A DNA stretch of 64,000 bases from Deltaproteobacteria bacterium YD0425bin51. GTDB taxonomy: Bacteria; Desulfobacterota; Desulfobacteria; Desulfobacterales; YD0425bin51. The notes under the pieces are model-generated. The model searched no databases, was not told the DNA's origin, and saw nothing but the letters and a program-made list of their open reading frames with translations. Shown here one piece after another: positions 32,894-42,692 of the stretch (positions are counted from its first letter, which is position 1; each line of letters starts with the position of its first letter). Both the position numbers and the translations under genes were made by a program. The DNA lies in the NCBI GenBank assembly GCA_002753225.1, contig PDZS01000011.1:41467-105466 (forward strand). The letters are read 5' to 3'.

Positions 32894-35151
32894 CTTATTT
32901 TTTTCCCATAAAGTAAAAGGCTGTTAGTTACAACTGTAATACTGCTTAATGCCATTGCCATGGCAGCAATGATTGGATGGAGTTCTCTTAAAAAACTAGG
33001 AATAAAACTTATTGGATGAAGAACTCCAGCAGCTATTGGTATAAGTATTATATTGTAAAAAAAAGCCCAGAAAAGGTTTTCTTTAATAGTCTGCATTGTT
33101 GCTCTACTTAGACGTATCGCTTTAGATATTCCTGATAAATTTCCGCTAACCAAAATAACGTCTGCTGTTTCAATAGCAATATCTGTTCCTGTTCCTATGG
33201 CAAAGCCTACATCTGCTTGAGCTAAAGCTGGCGCGTCATTTATTCCGTCTCCAATCATACCAACTTTTCTCTTTCTTTCCTGCAAAGATTTTATTTTTAG
33301 AGATTTATCTTCAGGCTTAATTTCAGCATAAATATCATCTATTTTTAATTGATTACCTATTACTTTTGCTGTGTTTTGATTGTCACCAGTTAACATTATT
33401 ACATAATGGCCAAGTTTTTTAATCTCTTCAACTGCATCTTTTGCTTCATTTTTAAGTATATCTGATACAGAAATAAGTCCGCATATGCTGTTATCTTGTA
33501 CAACAACCATAACAGTTTTACCTTTTATTTGAAGGTTCTGTATTTTTAGCAAAATATTAGTATCCAAGGAAATTCCTATTTCTTCAAACCATGCAGGTTT
33601 ACCTACCATTACTTCTTTACCTGAAATTTTAGCTTTAACTCCGAGCCCTCCCATAGATTTAAAAGTATCAAATTTAATTAATTTAAGTTTCATAGAGATG
33701 GCTTTATTTATAATTGCTTTACCAATAGGATGTTCTGATCCAAATTCAACTGAAGCAGCAAGTGTAATAAGTTCTTCTTCTGTTTTGCATATAGGCTCAA
33801 AAGGGATTATATCAACTACATTTGGTTTTCCTATAGTAAGAGTACCAGTTTTATCAAACACAATTGTATCTAAAGTTGCTGCCATTTGAAGAGCGCTGCT
33901 ATTTTTAAATAAAATTCCTTTTTCAGCACCATTTCCAGATCCTGCCATTATAGCAGTAGGAGTGGCAAGTCCAAGTGCGCATGGGCATGCAATTACTAGT
34001 ACTGCAACTAACCTAATCATAGCAGTAACAAATTCACCACCTATCATCCACCATAGCGTAAAAGTAATAAGTGCTATACCTATTACTGCAGGAACAAATA
34101 TTGAAGCAACCATATCAGCTAAAGCCTGAATAGGAGCTCTGCTTGCCTGCGCTTCTTGCACTAGCCGTATAATATTGGCTAAAGCAGTTTCTTTTCCTAC
34201 TCTTGTTGCCTGAAATTTAAAAAATCCTTCTTTGTTTATTGTACCGCCAATAACTTTATCTTTTATTTTTTTGTCAACAGGTATAGGTTCGCCTGTAATC
34301 ATTGATTCATCAATTGAAGAACCCCCTTCTGTTATTATTCCATCAACAGGAATTTTTCCTCCAGGTTTTATTATTACAATATCACCCACTTTTACTTGGG
34401 AGAGTAATACATCTTTTTCTTTGCCATCTTCAATAATTGTAGCAAGTTTAGGAGTAAGTTCTATAAGTTTTCGTATTGCTCCGCTGGTTTTAAATTTAGT
34501 TTGTGATTCAAGCATTTTTCCGAGTTTTATAAGGGTTATAATTATAGCAGATGTTTCAAAATAAACATGATCTCCTAAATTAGGATAAAATATGACTATA
34601 ACAGAGTAAAAATAAGCACAAGATGATCCGAGAGCAACTAATACATCCATATTTGCACTTTTATTTATTAAGCTTTTAAAACCTCCAACATAATAATCCC
34701 ACCCAGTATAAAATTGTACAGGAGTTGCTAAAATAAAAGAAAACATGCTCACCCATTTTCTGCCATAACCAAATCCACCTACATTAAAATCTACTGCCAT
34801 GCTAAGTAAAAATATGGGAAGGCTTAATATAGCGCCTATTGTAAATTTGCGCATATCATTATCAGCCTCTTTTTTTCTTGCGAGCATTTCTGAATCTTCA
34901 TTGATCCCTTTTTCATCAGGAGGAATAGGTGTAAAGCCAGCCTTTCTAACTGCCTCAATTATATCGCTTATTTTTGTAGTATCTGACATATATTCAACAT
35001 TGACGCGTTCTATAGCAAAATTTACTGTTGCATTAACAACGCCCGGAACATTTTTTTTAATTGACCTCTCAATGTTTTTGGCGCAATTAACGCATGTCAT
35101 TCCTACTACAGGGAATTCAATTTTTTTTAAATTATTTTGTTTTTCATCCAT
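32890..35151 (-). CDS. copA: Copper-translocating P1B-type ATPase
   Basis: 753 residues. One N-terminal heavy-metal domain with GMTCVNCAK (Cys20, Cys23), membrane helices, the transport motif ACPCALGLATPTAIM, phosphorylation motif DKTGTLTIG, GSEHPIG with the P1B HP pair, and GDGINDAPALAQADVGFAI. The CPC motif and C-terminal NSLLLYGKKIR region fit Cu(I) exporters. It overlaps the MOSC gene by 4 bases. No CueR or CsoR regulator gene is visible. Confidence 0.94.
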   Translation of the reverse strand: MDEKQNNLKKIEFPVVGMTCVNCAKNIERSIKKNVPGVVNATVNFAIERVNVEYMSDTTKISDIIEAVRKAGFTPIPPDEKGINEDSEMLARKKEADNDMRKFTIGAILSLPIFLLSMAVDFNVGGFGYGRKWVSMFSFILATPVQFYTGWDYYVGGFKSLINKSANMDVLVALGSSCAYFYSVIVIFYPNLGDHVYFETSAIIITLIKLGKMLESQTKFKTSGAIRKLIELTPKLATIIEDGKEKDVLLSQVKVGDIVIIKPGGKIPVDGIITEGGSSIDESMITGEPIPVDKKIKDKVIGGTINKEGFFKFQATRVGKETALANIIRLVQEAQASRAPIQALADMVASIFVPAVIGIALITFTLWWMIGGEFVTAMIRLVAVLVIACPCALGLATPTAIMAGSGNGAEKGILFKNSSALQMAATLDTIVFDKTGTLTIGKPNVVDIIPFEPICKTEEELITLAASVEFGSEHPIGKAIINKAISMKLKLIKFDTFKSMGGLGVKAKISGKEVMVGKPAWFEEIGISLDTNILLKIQNLQIKGKTVMVVVQDNSICGLISVSDILKNEAKDAVEEIKKLGHYVIMLTGDNQNTAKVIGNQLKIDDIYAEIKPEDKSLKIKSLQERKRKVGMIGDGINDAPALAQADVGFAIGTGTDIAIETADVILVSGNLSGISKAIRLSRATMQTIKENLFWAFFYNIILIPIAAGVLHPISFIPSFLRELHPIIAAMAMALSSITVVTNSLLLYGKKIR

Positions 35152-35160
35152 TTATTTATA

Positions 35161-35784
35161 TTACTTTCTTTTACTAATTTGAAATATTCCATAAGTAGCC
35201 AATAAATTAGGAAGAAATGTTATAACGCGTTTTTTATTTGGTCTATAAGTATTTATAGCTACTTCTTTTGTAATTTCAAATCCTATATCTTTTGAAAATT
35301 TATGAAAATCTTTTATTGTTATAACACGAATATTAGGAGTATCATACCATTCATAAGGAAGTTCTTCTGTTACAGGAGCATAGCCATTTATTAAAAGTTG
35401 TAACCTTATACTTATGTGGCTGAAATTAGGAAAACTAACTATTCCTTTTTTCCCTATTCTGAGTAAGGATTGAATAAGATCTGCTGGCTTATAAACTTGC
35501 TGAAGAGTTTGGCTTAAAATTGCATAATCGAAGTAGTCATCAGGATAGTCATTGATCTCTTTATTAATGTCTCCTTGCATTACAGAAAGTCCCCTTTCAA
35601 TAGATTTAGCTACATTGGATTCATCATGATCAATACCTGTTCCAATAACTTGTTTATTCTGTTTTAAGAAATAAAGTAAATCTCCTTCACCACATCCAAG
35701 GTCTAATACTCTTGCTCCATTTTCTATCCATGAAGCAATAATTTGTAAATCAAAACGCATATTATTATTTAACAAGTTCATCAT
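35161..35784 (-). CDS. metW: Methionine biosynthesis protein MetW
   Basis: 207 residues, a SAM-methyltransferase-like fold with [15 protein letters not shown] and [19 protein letters not shown]. MetW accompanies MetX and is needed for full homoserine acetyltransferase activity in several proteobacteria. It overlaps the metX end by 20 bases. Start ATG 35784 or the next ATG 35781. Confidence 0.94.
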   Translation of the reverse strand: MMNLLNNNMRFDLQIIASWIENGARVLDLGCGEGDLLYFLKQNKQVIGTGIDHDESNVAKSIERGLSVMQGDINKEINDYPDDYFDYAILSQTLQQVYKPADLIQSLLRIGKKGIVSFPNFSHISIRLQLLINGYAPVTEELPYEWYDTPNIRVITIKDFHKFSKDIGFEITKEVAINTYRPNKKRVITFLPNLLATYGIFQISKRK

Positions 35785-36937
35785 AAACTCTTTCTAAAAA
35801 ACCTTTTATCAAAGAAGATAGTCTTTCAATTGGAAGAAGGAAAGCATCATGCCCGCATTCTGCCTCTATTTCGCAAAAACTTACATCTAAGCCATTTTTT
35901 TTCAAAGCCTGTACAATTGATTTGGATTGGTAAGTAGGGTAGAGCCAGTCTGATGTGAAAGATACGATTAGAAATTTAGCTTTTGATTTTGAAAAAGCTT
36001 GTACAATAGAACCATCACCATGTTGTTTTTCTAAGTCAAAATAGTCAGCGGCTTTTGTTATATAAAGAAAAGAATTGGCATCAAACCTATCCACAAACTT
36101 TTTTCCTTGATAATGTAAGTAACTCTCAACCTGAAAGTCTATGTCAAAATTAAAGGAAAAATCATCTTTATCCTGGAGCCTTCTTCCAAATTTAGAACGC
36201 ATGGCAGCGTCTGAAAGATAAGTTATGTGTCCAATCATCCTGGCAACAGCAAGACCTAGAGCTGGTTTTGATGTGAAATAGTAATCTCCTTTGTTCCAAG
36301 CTGGGTCAACCATAATAGATTGCCTTGCTACTTCATTAAAAGCAATGGCTAAAGCTGAATGTCTTGTAGTTGTTGCAAGAGGTATTGCAGATAATACCAT
36401 ATCAGGGTATGCCAGCGTCCACTCTAGTACCTGCATTCCTCCAACTGAACCTCCTACAACAGAAAGGAGTTTTTCTATTCCAAGATAATCTAAAAGTATT
36501 TTTTGGGATTTAACTATATCTCCAATAGTGACTAAAGGGAAATTAAGTCCATATGGTTTTTCTGTTTCTGGATTAATAGAAGAAGGCCCGCTCGATCCCA
36601 TGCAGCTTCCCAAAATATTTGAGCATATAACAAAATATTTTTCAGTGTCTATCCCTTTTCCTGGACCTATCATAATATCCCACCAGCCAGGTTTAAGATC
36701 AGTTTCTGAATAATAACCTGCTGCATGAGAATCACCAGAAAGAGCATGAAGCACTAAAATAGCATTATCTTTATTTGCATTTAATTTCCCATATGTTTCA
36801 TAGGCTATTGTTATAGGTCCAAATTTCAAGCCGCTTTCAAGCATCATTTCTTTAGGAGGATAAGCAAATTTGTAGAATTTTTTTTCTACAATTCCTACAG
36901 AAACGCCGCTTTTATCATGCTCTATATATTCGCTCAT
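35765..36937 (-). CDS. metX: Homoserine O-acetyltransferase (or succinyltransferase) MetX
   Basis: 390 residues, alpha/beta hydrolase fold. Nucleophile Ser164 in [14 protein letters not shown], catalytic Asp in TSDWLYP and His in CGHDAFLLP are present. MetX activates homoserine for methionine synthesis. It is first in a minus-strand run metX-metW-copA-MOSC-nadA, though copA may have its own promoter. AGGAAT lies before the ATG. No SAM riboswitch is recognisable upstream. Confidence 0.95.
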   Translation of the reverse strand: MSEYIEHDKSGVSVGIVEKKFYKFAYPPKEMMLESGLKFGPITIAYETYGKLNANKDNAILVLHALSGDSHAAGYYSETDLKPGWWDIMIGPGKGIDTEKYFVICSNILGSCMGSSGPSSINPETEKPYGLNFPLVTIGDIVKSQKILLDYLGIEKLLSVVGGSVGGMQVLEWTLAYPDMVLSAIPLATTTRHSALAIAFNEVARQSIMVDPAWNKGDYYFTSKPALGLAVARMIGHITYLSDAAMRSKFGRRLQDKDDFSFNFDIDFQVESYLHYQGKKFVDRFDANSFLYITKAADYFDLEKQHGDGSIVQAFSKSKAKFLIVSFTSDWLYPTYQSKSIVQALKKNGLDVSFCEIEAECGHDAFLLPIERLSSLIKGFLERVYDELVK

Positions 36938-36962
36938 TTTAAATTCCTATTCTCCATCTCTA

Positions 36963-37048
36963 AATCGACGATTAAGCTGATGACAAGGATAACGCGGATT
37001 AAAAATTAAAATCAGTGTAATCTGTGTCATCCTTTTAATCAGCGATTC
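36963..37048. repeat. Palindromic interspersed-repeat-like element
   Basis: The left arm (36963-36998) and the reverse complement of the right arm (37013-37048) agree at about three quarters of positions, so the 86-base segment can fold as one long imperfect hairpin. Segments such as GTGTCATCCTTTTAATCAGC resemble a repeat scattered through many environmental genomes. The remainder of the gap between metX and the hybrid kinase (37049-37248) holds no gene that I can support. Confidence 0.6.
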
Positions 37049-37248
37049 CATAAACATACCATAAACAAAAAACAAATTAAAGATGATATTACTGAATGTA
37101 CTTTATCCTTTTTAAAACCCTATCTCTTGTAAGATCTTTAATGAAACCTTTATAATTTGATTTTATTTCCTTTGGAATAATGTTAATAAACAGTTGAATA
37201 TAGTTATCAACTTGCCACAAATTTTCTTTGAAGAACCAAAATTATTGT

Positions 37249-40179
37249 ATGGATATTAATCATAAGAGATATAAAAAAAGATTTGGTATAGGATTTCCTA
37301 TAGTTATAGCTTTAGCAATAACTATAATATTATTTATTAATGTTAGGAAATCGGAGCTGGAGCATCAGGAGTTATTATTTGAACATAGAACAGAAGTGAT
37401 AGTACAGGCTCTTTCTAAAAAAATAAATACATATATAGACATTCTTTATTCAATTGAGAGTTTATTTAAAGAAGATCAAGTCCCAGAACGGAAAAAATTT
37501 AATATTGTTGTTAAACAATGGTTTGATAGATACAAGGCTATTCAAGGAATATCTTGGAACCCCAAAATTTTATATGAAGAAAAAGATCATTATGAAACTT
37601 TGGCGAGGAAAGAACAATATCCTGATTTTTTTATTAAAGAACTGGATATTGAAGGAAACATGAAACCAGTTTCAAAGAGAGACGCATATTTTCCACCATA
37701 TTATATGGAACCATATAAAGGCAACGAAAAAGCATTGGGTTTTGATCTTGCTTCAAATCCAATACGGTTGCAAGCTTTAGAAAAATCAATTGATACTGGA
37801 AAACCTACTGCTACTTCACGTATTAAGCTGGTTCAGGAAAAAGGTAATCAATTTGGAGTTCTTATTTTTATACCTAATTTTGGAGACGATACAACACTTC
37901 AAAGCAGAAGAAAAACAATAAAAGGTTTTATTGTAGGTATTTTAAGAATTGGAGATATTATAAAAAGCGTAACTAACGATTTTGATCTAAAAGGAATAGA
38001 TTTACATTTATATGATATGTCAGCCCCTACTGAATTGCGTATGCTTTATTCAAGTAATCCTAACCAAATTAATTATAATGATAGTAAACCTTTTTTACTC
38101 AATTTCCAAAAGGATCTTGTTTTTGCTGATAAAAATTGGCTTATATATTTTCAACCTAATATTTATTATTTTAACAAATATGAAATATTGAGTTCATGGG
38201 CAGTTCTTTTTTGCGGATTATTATTCACAACCCTTTTGGGATTCTTTCTATTTATGCTTATAAATAGAGCAGATACAATTGAACGTATAGTCAGCAAACG
38301 TACTGAGGAGCTATCTATTGCTAATAAACGCTGGCAGTTTGCTCTCGAAGGTAGTAAAAATGGCGTATGGGATTGGAATATTATAACTAATGAAGTCTAT
38401 TTTTCACCCATGTGGAAAAAAATGCTCGGATATGAAGTTAATGAAATTAAAGATGATTTGAGAGAATGGGAAAAACGTGTACACCCTGATGATTTGGAAA
38501 AAGCATATATAGATGTAAAAAAACATATATCAGGAGAAACTGAATATTATCAAAATGAACAAAGGATTTTATGCAAGGATGGAACATATAAGTGGATACT
38601 TGATCGCGGAAAAATAGTGGAATGGACAGAAGATTTAAAACCTCTAAGATTTATTGGAACTCATACAGATATTGATGAACAAGTTCAAGCTGAAGAAAGA
38701 CTAAAACTAGCTAAAATAGAAGCTGAAGAAGCTAATCAAGCTAAAAGTGAATTTTTAGCTAATATGAGTCACGAAATAAGAACACCTATGAATGCAGTAA
38801 TAGGATTTAGCGAACTTTTAGATAAATTAATCAAGGAAGATAAACTACGCAATTATGTTAATGCAATTAATACTTCAGCCAAAACTTTATTGAACTTGAT
38901 TAATGATATTTTAGACTTGTCTAAAATAGAAGCAGGCCGAATGAAAATTCATAATGAGGAGGTTAATCTTCGCACAATTTTAGAAGAAGTTGCACAAATT
39001 TTCCAAATGAAGATAGATGAAAAAAATTTGAAGCTTATATATATTACTTGTGAAGATTTACCAGAACTTATAATACTTGATGAAACTAGACTAAGACAGG
39101 TGCTTTTAAATATTGTAGGAAACGCTGTTAAATTTACGGATCAAGGGTATATAAAAATTTCAGCATATCAAGAAGCAATTGATTTTAAGGAAGGTAAAAC
39201 AAATATCCATATCAGCATTGAAGATACTGGAATTGGAATACCACCAGAGCAACAAAAAATAATATTTGAATCATTCAGACAGCAAGAAGGACAAAGCACA
39301 CGTAAATATGGAGGGACTGGATTAGGACTTACAATAAGCAAAAAATTAATAGAAATGATGAATGGATTTATTACTATAGCAAGTGAAAAGGGTAAAGGAA
39401 GCATTTTCAAGATAACTATTTTGAATGTTGATGTAGTTAACAATACAGAACAGATTTTAGATAATAACAAAACTTTTTTTGACATTGAAAAAGTTTTGTT
39501 TGAACCTGCAAATGTTTTAGTTGTAGATGATATAGAAATGAATAGAGATTTGATTAAAGAGATTTTAACAAACGTTGGCATAAAAGTTTTTGAAGCAGAA
39601 GATGGTGAAAAAGCTTTGTTTTTATTGAATGAGTTCAAACCTGATCTTATTCTTATGGATATAAGAATGCCTGTAATGGATGGTTTTGAAGCTACTCGCA
39701 GAATAAAGGAAAACCAAAAGAACATAAATATTCCAATTATTGCTTTAACTGCATTGGCTTCAACAAATGATCAAGAAAAAATAATGAAAAGTGGATTTGA
39801 TGGATATATATCTAAACCTGTTATAGTTAACGAATTATTTAAAAATTTATCGCGTTATCTTAAATATTATATTAAAGAAGATTTAAAAGATGATTTTGAT
39901 ATTACTCAAAAAGATGATTTTGAAGATTTAGATAAAGTTATTCAAATAGTCCAAAATGAACTTATTCCAATTACTGAAACATTAAAAGGGGCGTTAGAAA
40001 TAGAAAATGTAGAATATTTTGCTAAAAAAATGCTTGAAATTGCAATGAAAAATCATATAAAAATATTATTTGATTTTTCAAAGCAACTTATAGAGCAAAC
40101 TGAAGCTTTTGATATAGAAGGAATTGCTAATACTCTGAATAGATTTAAAATATTGATTGAAAGTCACAAAAAAATGTGA
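37249..40179 (+). CDS. Hybrid sensor histidine kinase (CHASE-PAS-HisKA-HATPase-REC)
   Basis: About 976 residues: membrane helix at 14-34, periplasmic CHASE domain (about 70-260, with IQGISWNPKILYEE and RDAYFPPYYMEP), second helix near 320-342, PAS/PAC (about 365-480, WDWNIITNEVYFSPMWKKM), HisKA with phospho-His in NMSHEIRTPMNAVIGFSELL, HATPase with VGNAVKFTDQGYI and GGTGLGLTISKKLIEMM, and a receiver with Asp in LILMDIRMPVMDGFEATRRI. A 100-residue helical tail follows without a clear HPt histidine motif. It senses a small external ligand and probably passes phosphate to a response regulator. ATG 37249 is used; TTG 37228 is possible. The diguanylate cyclase follows directly. Confidence 0.9.
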   Translation: MDINHKRYKKRFGIGFPIVIALAITIILFINVRKSELEHQELLFEHRTEVIVQALSKKINTYIDILYSIESLFKEDQVPERKKFNIVVKQWFDRYKAIQGISWNPKILYEEKDHYETLARKEQYPDFFIKELDIEGNMKPVSKRDAYFPPYYMEPYKGNEKALGFDLASNPIRLQALEKSIDTGKPTATSRIKLVQEKGNQFGVLIFIPNFGDDTTLQSRRKTIKGFIVGILRIGDIIKSVTNDFDLKGIDLHLYDMSAPTELRMLYSSNPNQINYNDSKPFLLNFQKDLVFADKNWLIYFQPNIYYFNKYEILSSWAVLFCGLLFTTLLGFFLFMLINRADTIERIVSKRTEELSIANKRWQFALEGSKNGVWDWNIITNEVYFSPMWKKMLGYEVNEIKDDLREWEKRVHPDDLEKAYIDVKKHISGETEYYQNEQRILCKDGTYKWILDRGKIVEWTEDLKPLRFIGTHTDIDEQVQAEERLKLAKIEAEEANQAKSEFLANMSHEIRTPMNAVIGFSELLDKLIKEDKLRNYVNAINTSAKTLLNLINDILDLSKIEAGRMKIHNEEVNLRTILEEVAQIFQMKIDEKNLKLIYITCEDLPELIILDETRLRQVLLNIVGNAVKFTDQGYIKISAYQEAIDFKEGKTNIHISIEDTGIGIPPEQQKIIFESFRQQEGQSTRKYGGTGLGLTISKKLIEMMNGFITIASEKGKGSIFKITILNVDVVNNTEQILDNNKTFFDIEKVLFEPANVLVVDDIEMNRDLIKEILTNVGIKVFEAEDGEKALFLLNEFKPDLILMDIRMPVMDGFEATRRIKENQKNINIPIIALTALASTNDQEKIMKSGFDGYISKPVIVNELFKNLSRYLKYYIKEDLKDDFDITQKDDFEDLDKVIQIVQNELIPITETLKGALEIENVEYFAKKMLEIAMKNHIKILFDFSKQLIEQTEAFDIEGIANTLNRFKILIESHKKM

Positions 40180-40189
40180 GGAAAGTTTT

Positions 40190-41068
40190 ATGGATAATGA
40201 TGATGAAAAATATCTAATACTTATCATTGATGATAATCCTAAAAATCTTCAAGTATTAGGTAATATTGTAAAGGAAAATGGGTATAAAATTGCAGTTGCT
40301 AAAAATGGAAAAGAGGCAATAGATTTTACAAAGAAGAAAAAACCTGATCTTATTTTGTTGGATATAATGATGCCTCAGATGGACGGTTTTGAAACATGTA
40401 ATATAATTAAAGCAGATGAAACTACTAAAAATATTCCAGTTATTTTCATAACTGCCTTATCTGATTCTCAAAGCAAGGTTAAAGCCTTTGAATTGGGTGG
40501 TGTGGATTATATAGTTAAACCTTTTATGAGGGAGGAGGTAACAGCTAGAATTCGCGTACATCTTCAACTTAGAAAAGCTATACAGCGCTTAGAAAACATG
40601 TCAATTACTGATGAGATGACAGGTGCTTATAATCGTAGATTTTCATATCAAATTTTATCAAGGCAAATAATGGCTTCAAAACGCAATAGTGAAAATTTTG
40701 TTATTTGTTATATTGATATAGATAATTTAAAAAAGACTAATGATACATACGGTCATAAATATGGAGATATTTTGATCAAGACTATAGTTAATGCTTTTAC
40801 TAAAGCAATTAGATCAACAGATTATTTGTTCCGTATGGGAGGAGATGAGTTTTTAATTCTATTTTCTAATTGTCTTTTATCCGAAGCGGAAAATATTATG
40901 ATAAGAATTCACAATAGCTTAAATCAGGAAGAAATCCAAGGTATTCCAATTGACTTTAGTTTTGGTTTTTATCAATTTCAGCCCCATGATGAAAAATCTA
41001 TTGATGAAATAATCAAAATAGCAGATACAAGTATGTACAAAGAAAAAAAGAAAAAAAAGAATGGATAA
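40190..41068 (+). CDS. Response-regulator diguanylate cyclase (REC-GGDEF)
   Basis: About 292 residues. Receiver domain 8-125 with phospho-Asp58 in LLDIMMPQMDGFE, and a GGDEF domain with the active-site motif GGDEF at 217-221 and the inhibitory I-site R208-S-T-D211, so both activity and product feedback are likely. It makes c-di-GMP when phosphorylated, probably by the hybrid kinase just upstream (PleD/WspR-type logic). ATG 40190 has GAGGAAAG upstream. It overlaps the RsbW-like gene by 8 bases. Confidence 0.92.
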   Translation: MDNDDEKYLILIIDDNPKNLQVLGNIVKENGYKIAVAKNGKEAIDFTKKKKPDLILLDIMMPQMDGFETCNIIKADETTKNIPVIFITALSDSQSKVKAFELGGVDYIVKPFMREEVTARIRVHLQLRKAIQRLENMSITDEMTGAYNRRFSYQILSRQIMASKRNSENFVICYIDIDNLKKTNDTYGHKYGDILIKTIVNAFTKAIRSTDYLFRMGGDEFLILFSNCLLSEAENIMIRIHNSLNQEEIQGIPIDFSFGFYQFQPHDEKSIDEIIKIADTSMYKEKKKKKNG

Positions 41069-41465
41069 AGAAAAAAAAAGTTCCTTTAGTACTACAAGCG
41101 AATTGAATAAACTATGCGAAATACGTAGATTCATTGAAGATTTTTGTGGAGATGCAGATCAAGACAGAATTGAAATGCTCAAACTTGTTGTAAACGAGGC
41201 TGCAGCAAATATAATTAGGCATGCATACAAATGTGAATCTGGCAGACCAATTTTTATAGAAGCAGAAATGAAAGAAAATAATGTTATAATTTCTCTTTAT
41301 GATTATGGAGTAATCTTTAAACCTGATAATGTTAAAAAAGTAGTTTTAGATGGTACTCAAGATGGTGGTATGGGATTATATATTATGAAAAGCAGTGTAG
41401 ATAATCTCGTATTTTCAAGGGATGAATCAGGGAAAAATATTACAAGATTTAATTTTGCTTTATGA
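41061..41465 (+). CDS. RsbW/SpoIIAB-like serine-protein kinase
   Basis: 134 residues, a lone HATPase_c domain. N-box NEAAANIIRHAY (45-56), G1-type DYG (81-83) and G2-type GGMGLYIM (102-109) are intact. Such kinases phosphorylate STAS partners and hold a sigma factor or another target. It overlaps the diguanylate cyclase gene and is convergent with the RsbU-like phosphatase gene 6 bases away. Its 3' third is duplicated, in decayed form, in front of the STAS gene at 6681. Confidence 0.9.
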   Translation: MDKEKKSSFSTTSELNKLCEIRRFIEDFCGDADQDRIEMLKLVVNEAAANIIRHAYKCESGRPIFIEAEMKENNVIISLYDYGVIFKPDNVKKVVLDGTQDGGMGLYIMKSSVDNLVFSRDESGKNITRFNFAL

Positions 41466-41471
41466 ATATTG

Positions 41472-42644
41472 TTATATATATTCAACTCCAAGGAGTGTTA
41501 TGTCATCATTGAAATCATCCTTTTGAATAAATTGTTTCAGAGCTTTTAAAACTATATTACAAACTTTATTTAATGGCTCATTCATGCTGTCTAAAATATA
41601 CTTTTTAAAGTTATCAACGCCAAATTCTAAATTTTCTTTATTTTTTTCCTCAACTATGCCATCAGTATAAAAAAAGATTCTTTCTCCAGCTTCTATTTTT
41701 GTTTCACCTACTAGAAAAGGTACAGGTTCGCCTAAGCCTATAAAAGTTCCTCTTTCTTCTAAAAATTCAATATCATTATTTTTTTTAAATAAAATTGGTA
41801 TTGGATGTCCAGCATTACTGTAAAGTATTTTTCCATTTAATGTATTTAAAACCATATAGAATATTGAAAAGAATTTTTCAAATCGTTCAAAGGGAAATTC
41901 ACTGTCCAGCTTTCGAAGAACCATATCTGGTGAAACAATTTGTTTGTTATCATTAATTATAAATGATTTATCTTTTTGATTAAGTGTTTGAGAAACAAGG
42001 AGAGAAACCATAGAAGATGCAACTCCATGTCCCATAATATCAATTATATAAATGGCTATGTGTGAATCATCTAAAGGAATTAAATTATAAATATCTCCTC
42101 CAACTTTTTTGCATGGAATGAAACTATGGCAAATATTAATACCTTTAAATTGTTCATAAGGTTCAGGTACTAGTGATTTTTGGATTTCTGCTGCAGCATC
42201 CAAGTCGTCCATTATTATTCTTTGTTTTTCTTCTAATAATTCATTTTTTTTTATAAGAGAATTTGTAAGAGATTTTATCTTTATTTGGTTTTCGATTCTA
42301 AGCAAAACCTCTTTTTGATTAAAAGGTTTATTTATATAATCTAATGCTCCAAGTTCTAAACCTTTGATAATAGAATCCATATCAGTTCTGGCTGTAACAA
42401 AAATAACTGGAATATCTTTTGTTTTATCATTTGCTTTTATTCTTCTGCATACTTCATATCCATCCATGCCTGGCATCATGATATCCAATAATATAAGATC
42501 AGGTTGCTTATTTGATATAAAATTAAGAGCATGTTCACCGCTGTTGGCTGCTGCTACTTTATAACCATTTTGCTTTAAAATATTTCCTAACAGTTTTAGA
42601 TTGTTAGGAACATCATCTACTATTAGGATATTATGGGTTTCCAT
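41472..42644 (-). CDS. Receiver-PP2C phosphatase (RsbU/SpoIIE-like)
   Basis: 390 residues. Receiver domain 1-120 with phospho-Asp54 in LLDIMMPGMDGYE, a linker helix, and a PP2C-type phosphatase domain (about 160-388) with CKKVGGDIYNL, IIDIMGHGVASSMV and FFYTDGIVEEKNKEN supplying the metal ligands. It should dephosphorylate STAS proteins under two-component control. AAGGA precedes the ATG. It faces the RsbW-like kinase gene tail to tail. Confidence 0.92.
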   Translation of the reverse strand: METHNILIVDDVPNNLKLLGNILKQNGYKVAAANSGEHALNFISNKQPDLILLDIMMPGMDGYEVCRRIKANDKTKDIPVIFVTARTDMDSIIKGLELGALDYINKPFNQKEVLLRIENQIKIKSLTNSLIKKNELLEEKQRIIMDDLDAAAEIQKSLVPEPYEQFKGINICHSFIPCKKVGGDIYNLIPLDDSHIAIYIIDIMGHGVASSMVSLLVSQTLNQKDKSFIINDNKQIVSPDMVLRKLDSEFPFERFEKFFSIFYMVLNTLNGKILYSNAGHPIPILFKKNNDIEFLEERGTFIGLGEPVPFLVGETKIEAGERIFFYTDGIVEEKNKENLEFGVDNFKKYILDSMNEPLNKVCNIVLKALKQFIQKDDFNDDITLLGVEYI

Positions 42645-42692
42645 TTTAATCCTTGAACAATTAAGTCGAATTTTAATTACAAGAACTGCCGG

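Noticed and set aside
36938..37248. Possible SAM riboswitch upstream of metX
   Set aside because: The gap contains a palindromic repeat instead; no conserved SAM-riboswitch core or terminator hairpin could be found.
39168..39725. 185-codon open frame antisense to the hybrid kinase
   Set aside because: Hydrophobic reverse reading of ATPase and receiver coding DNA; no ribosome-binding site.
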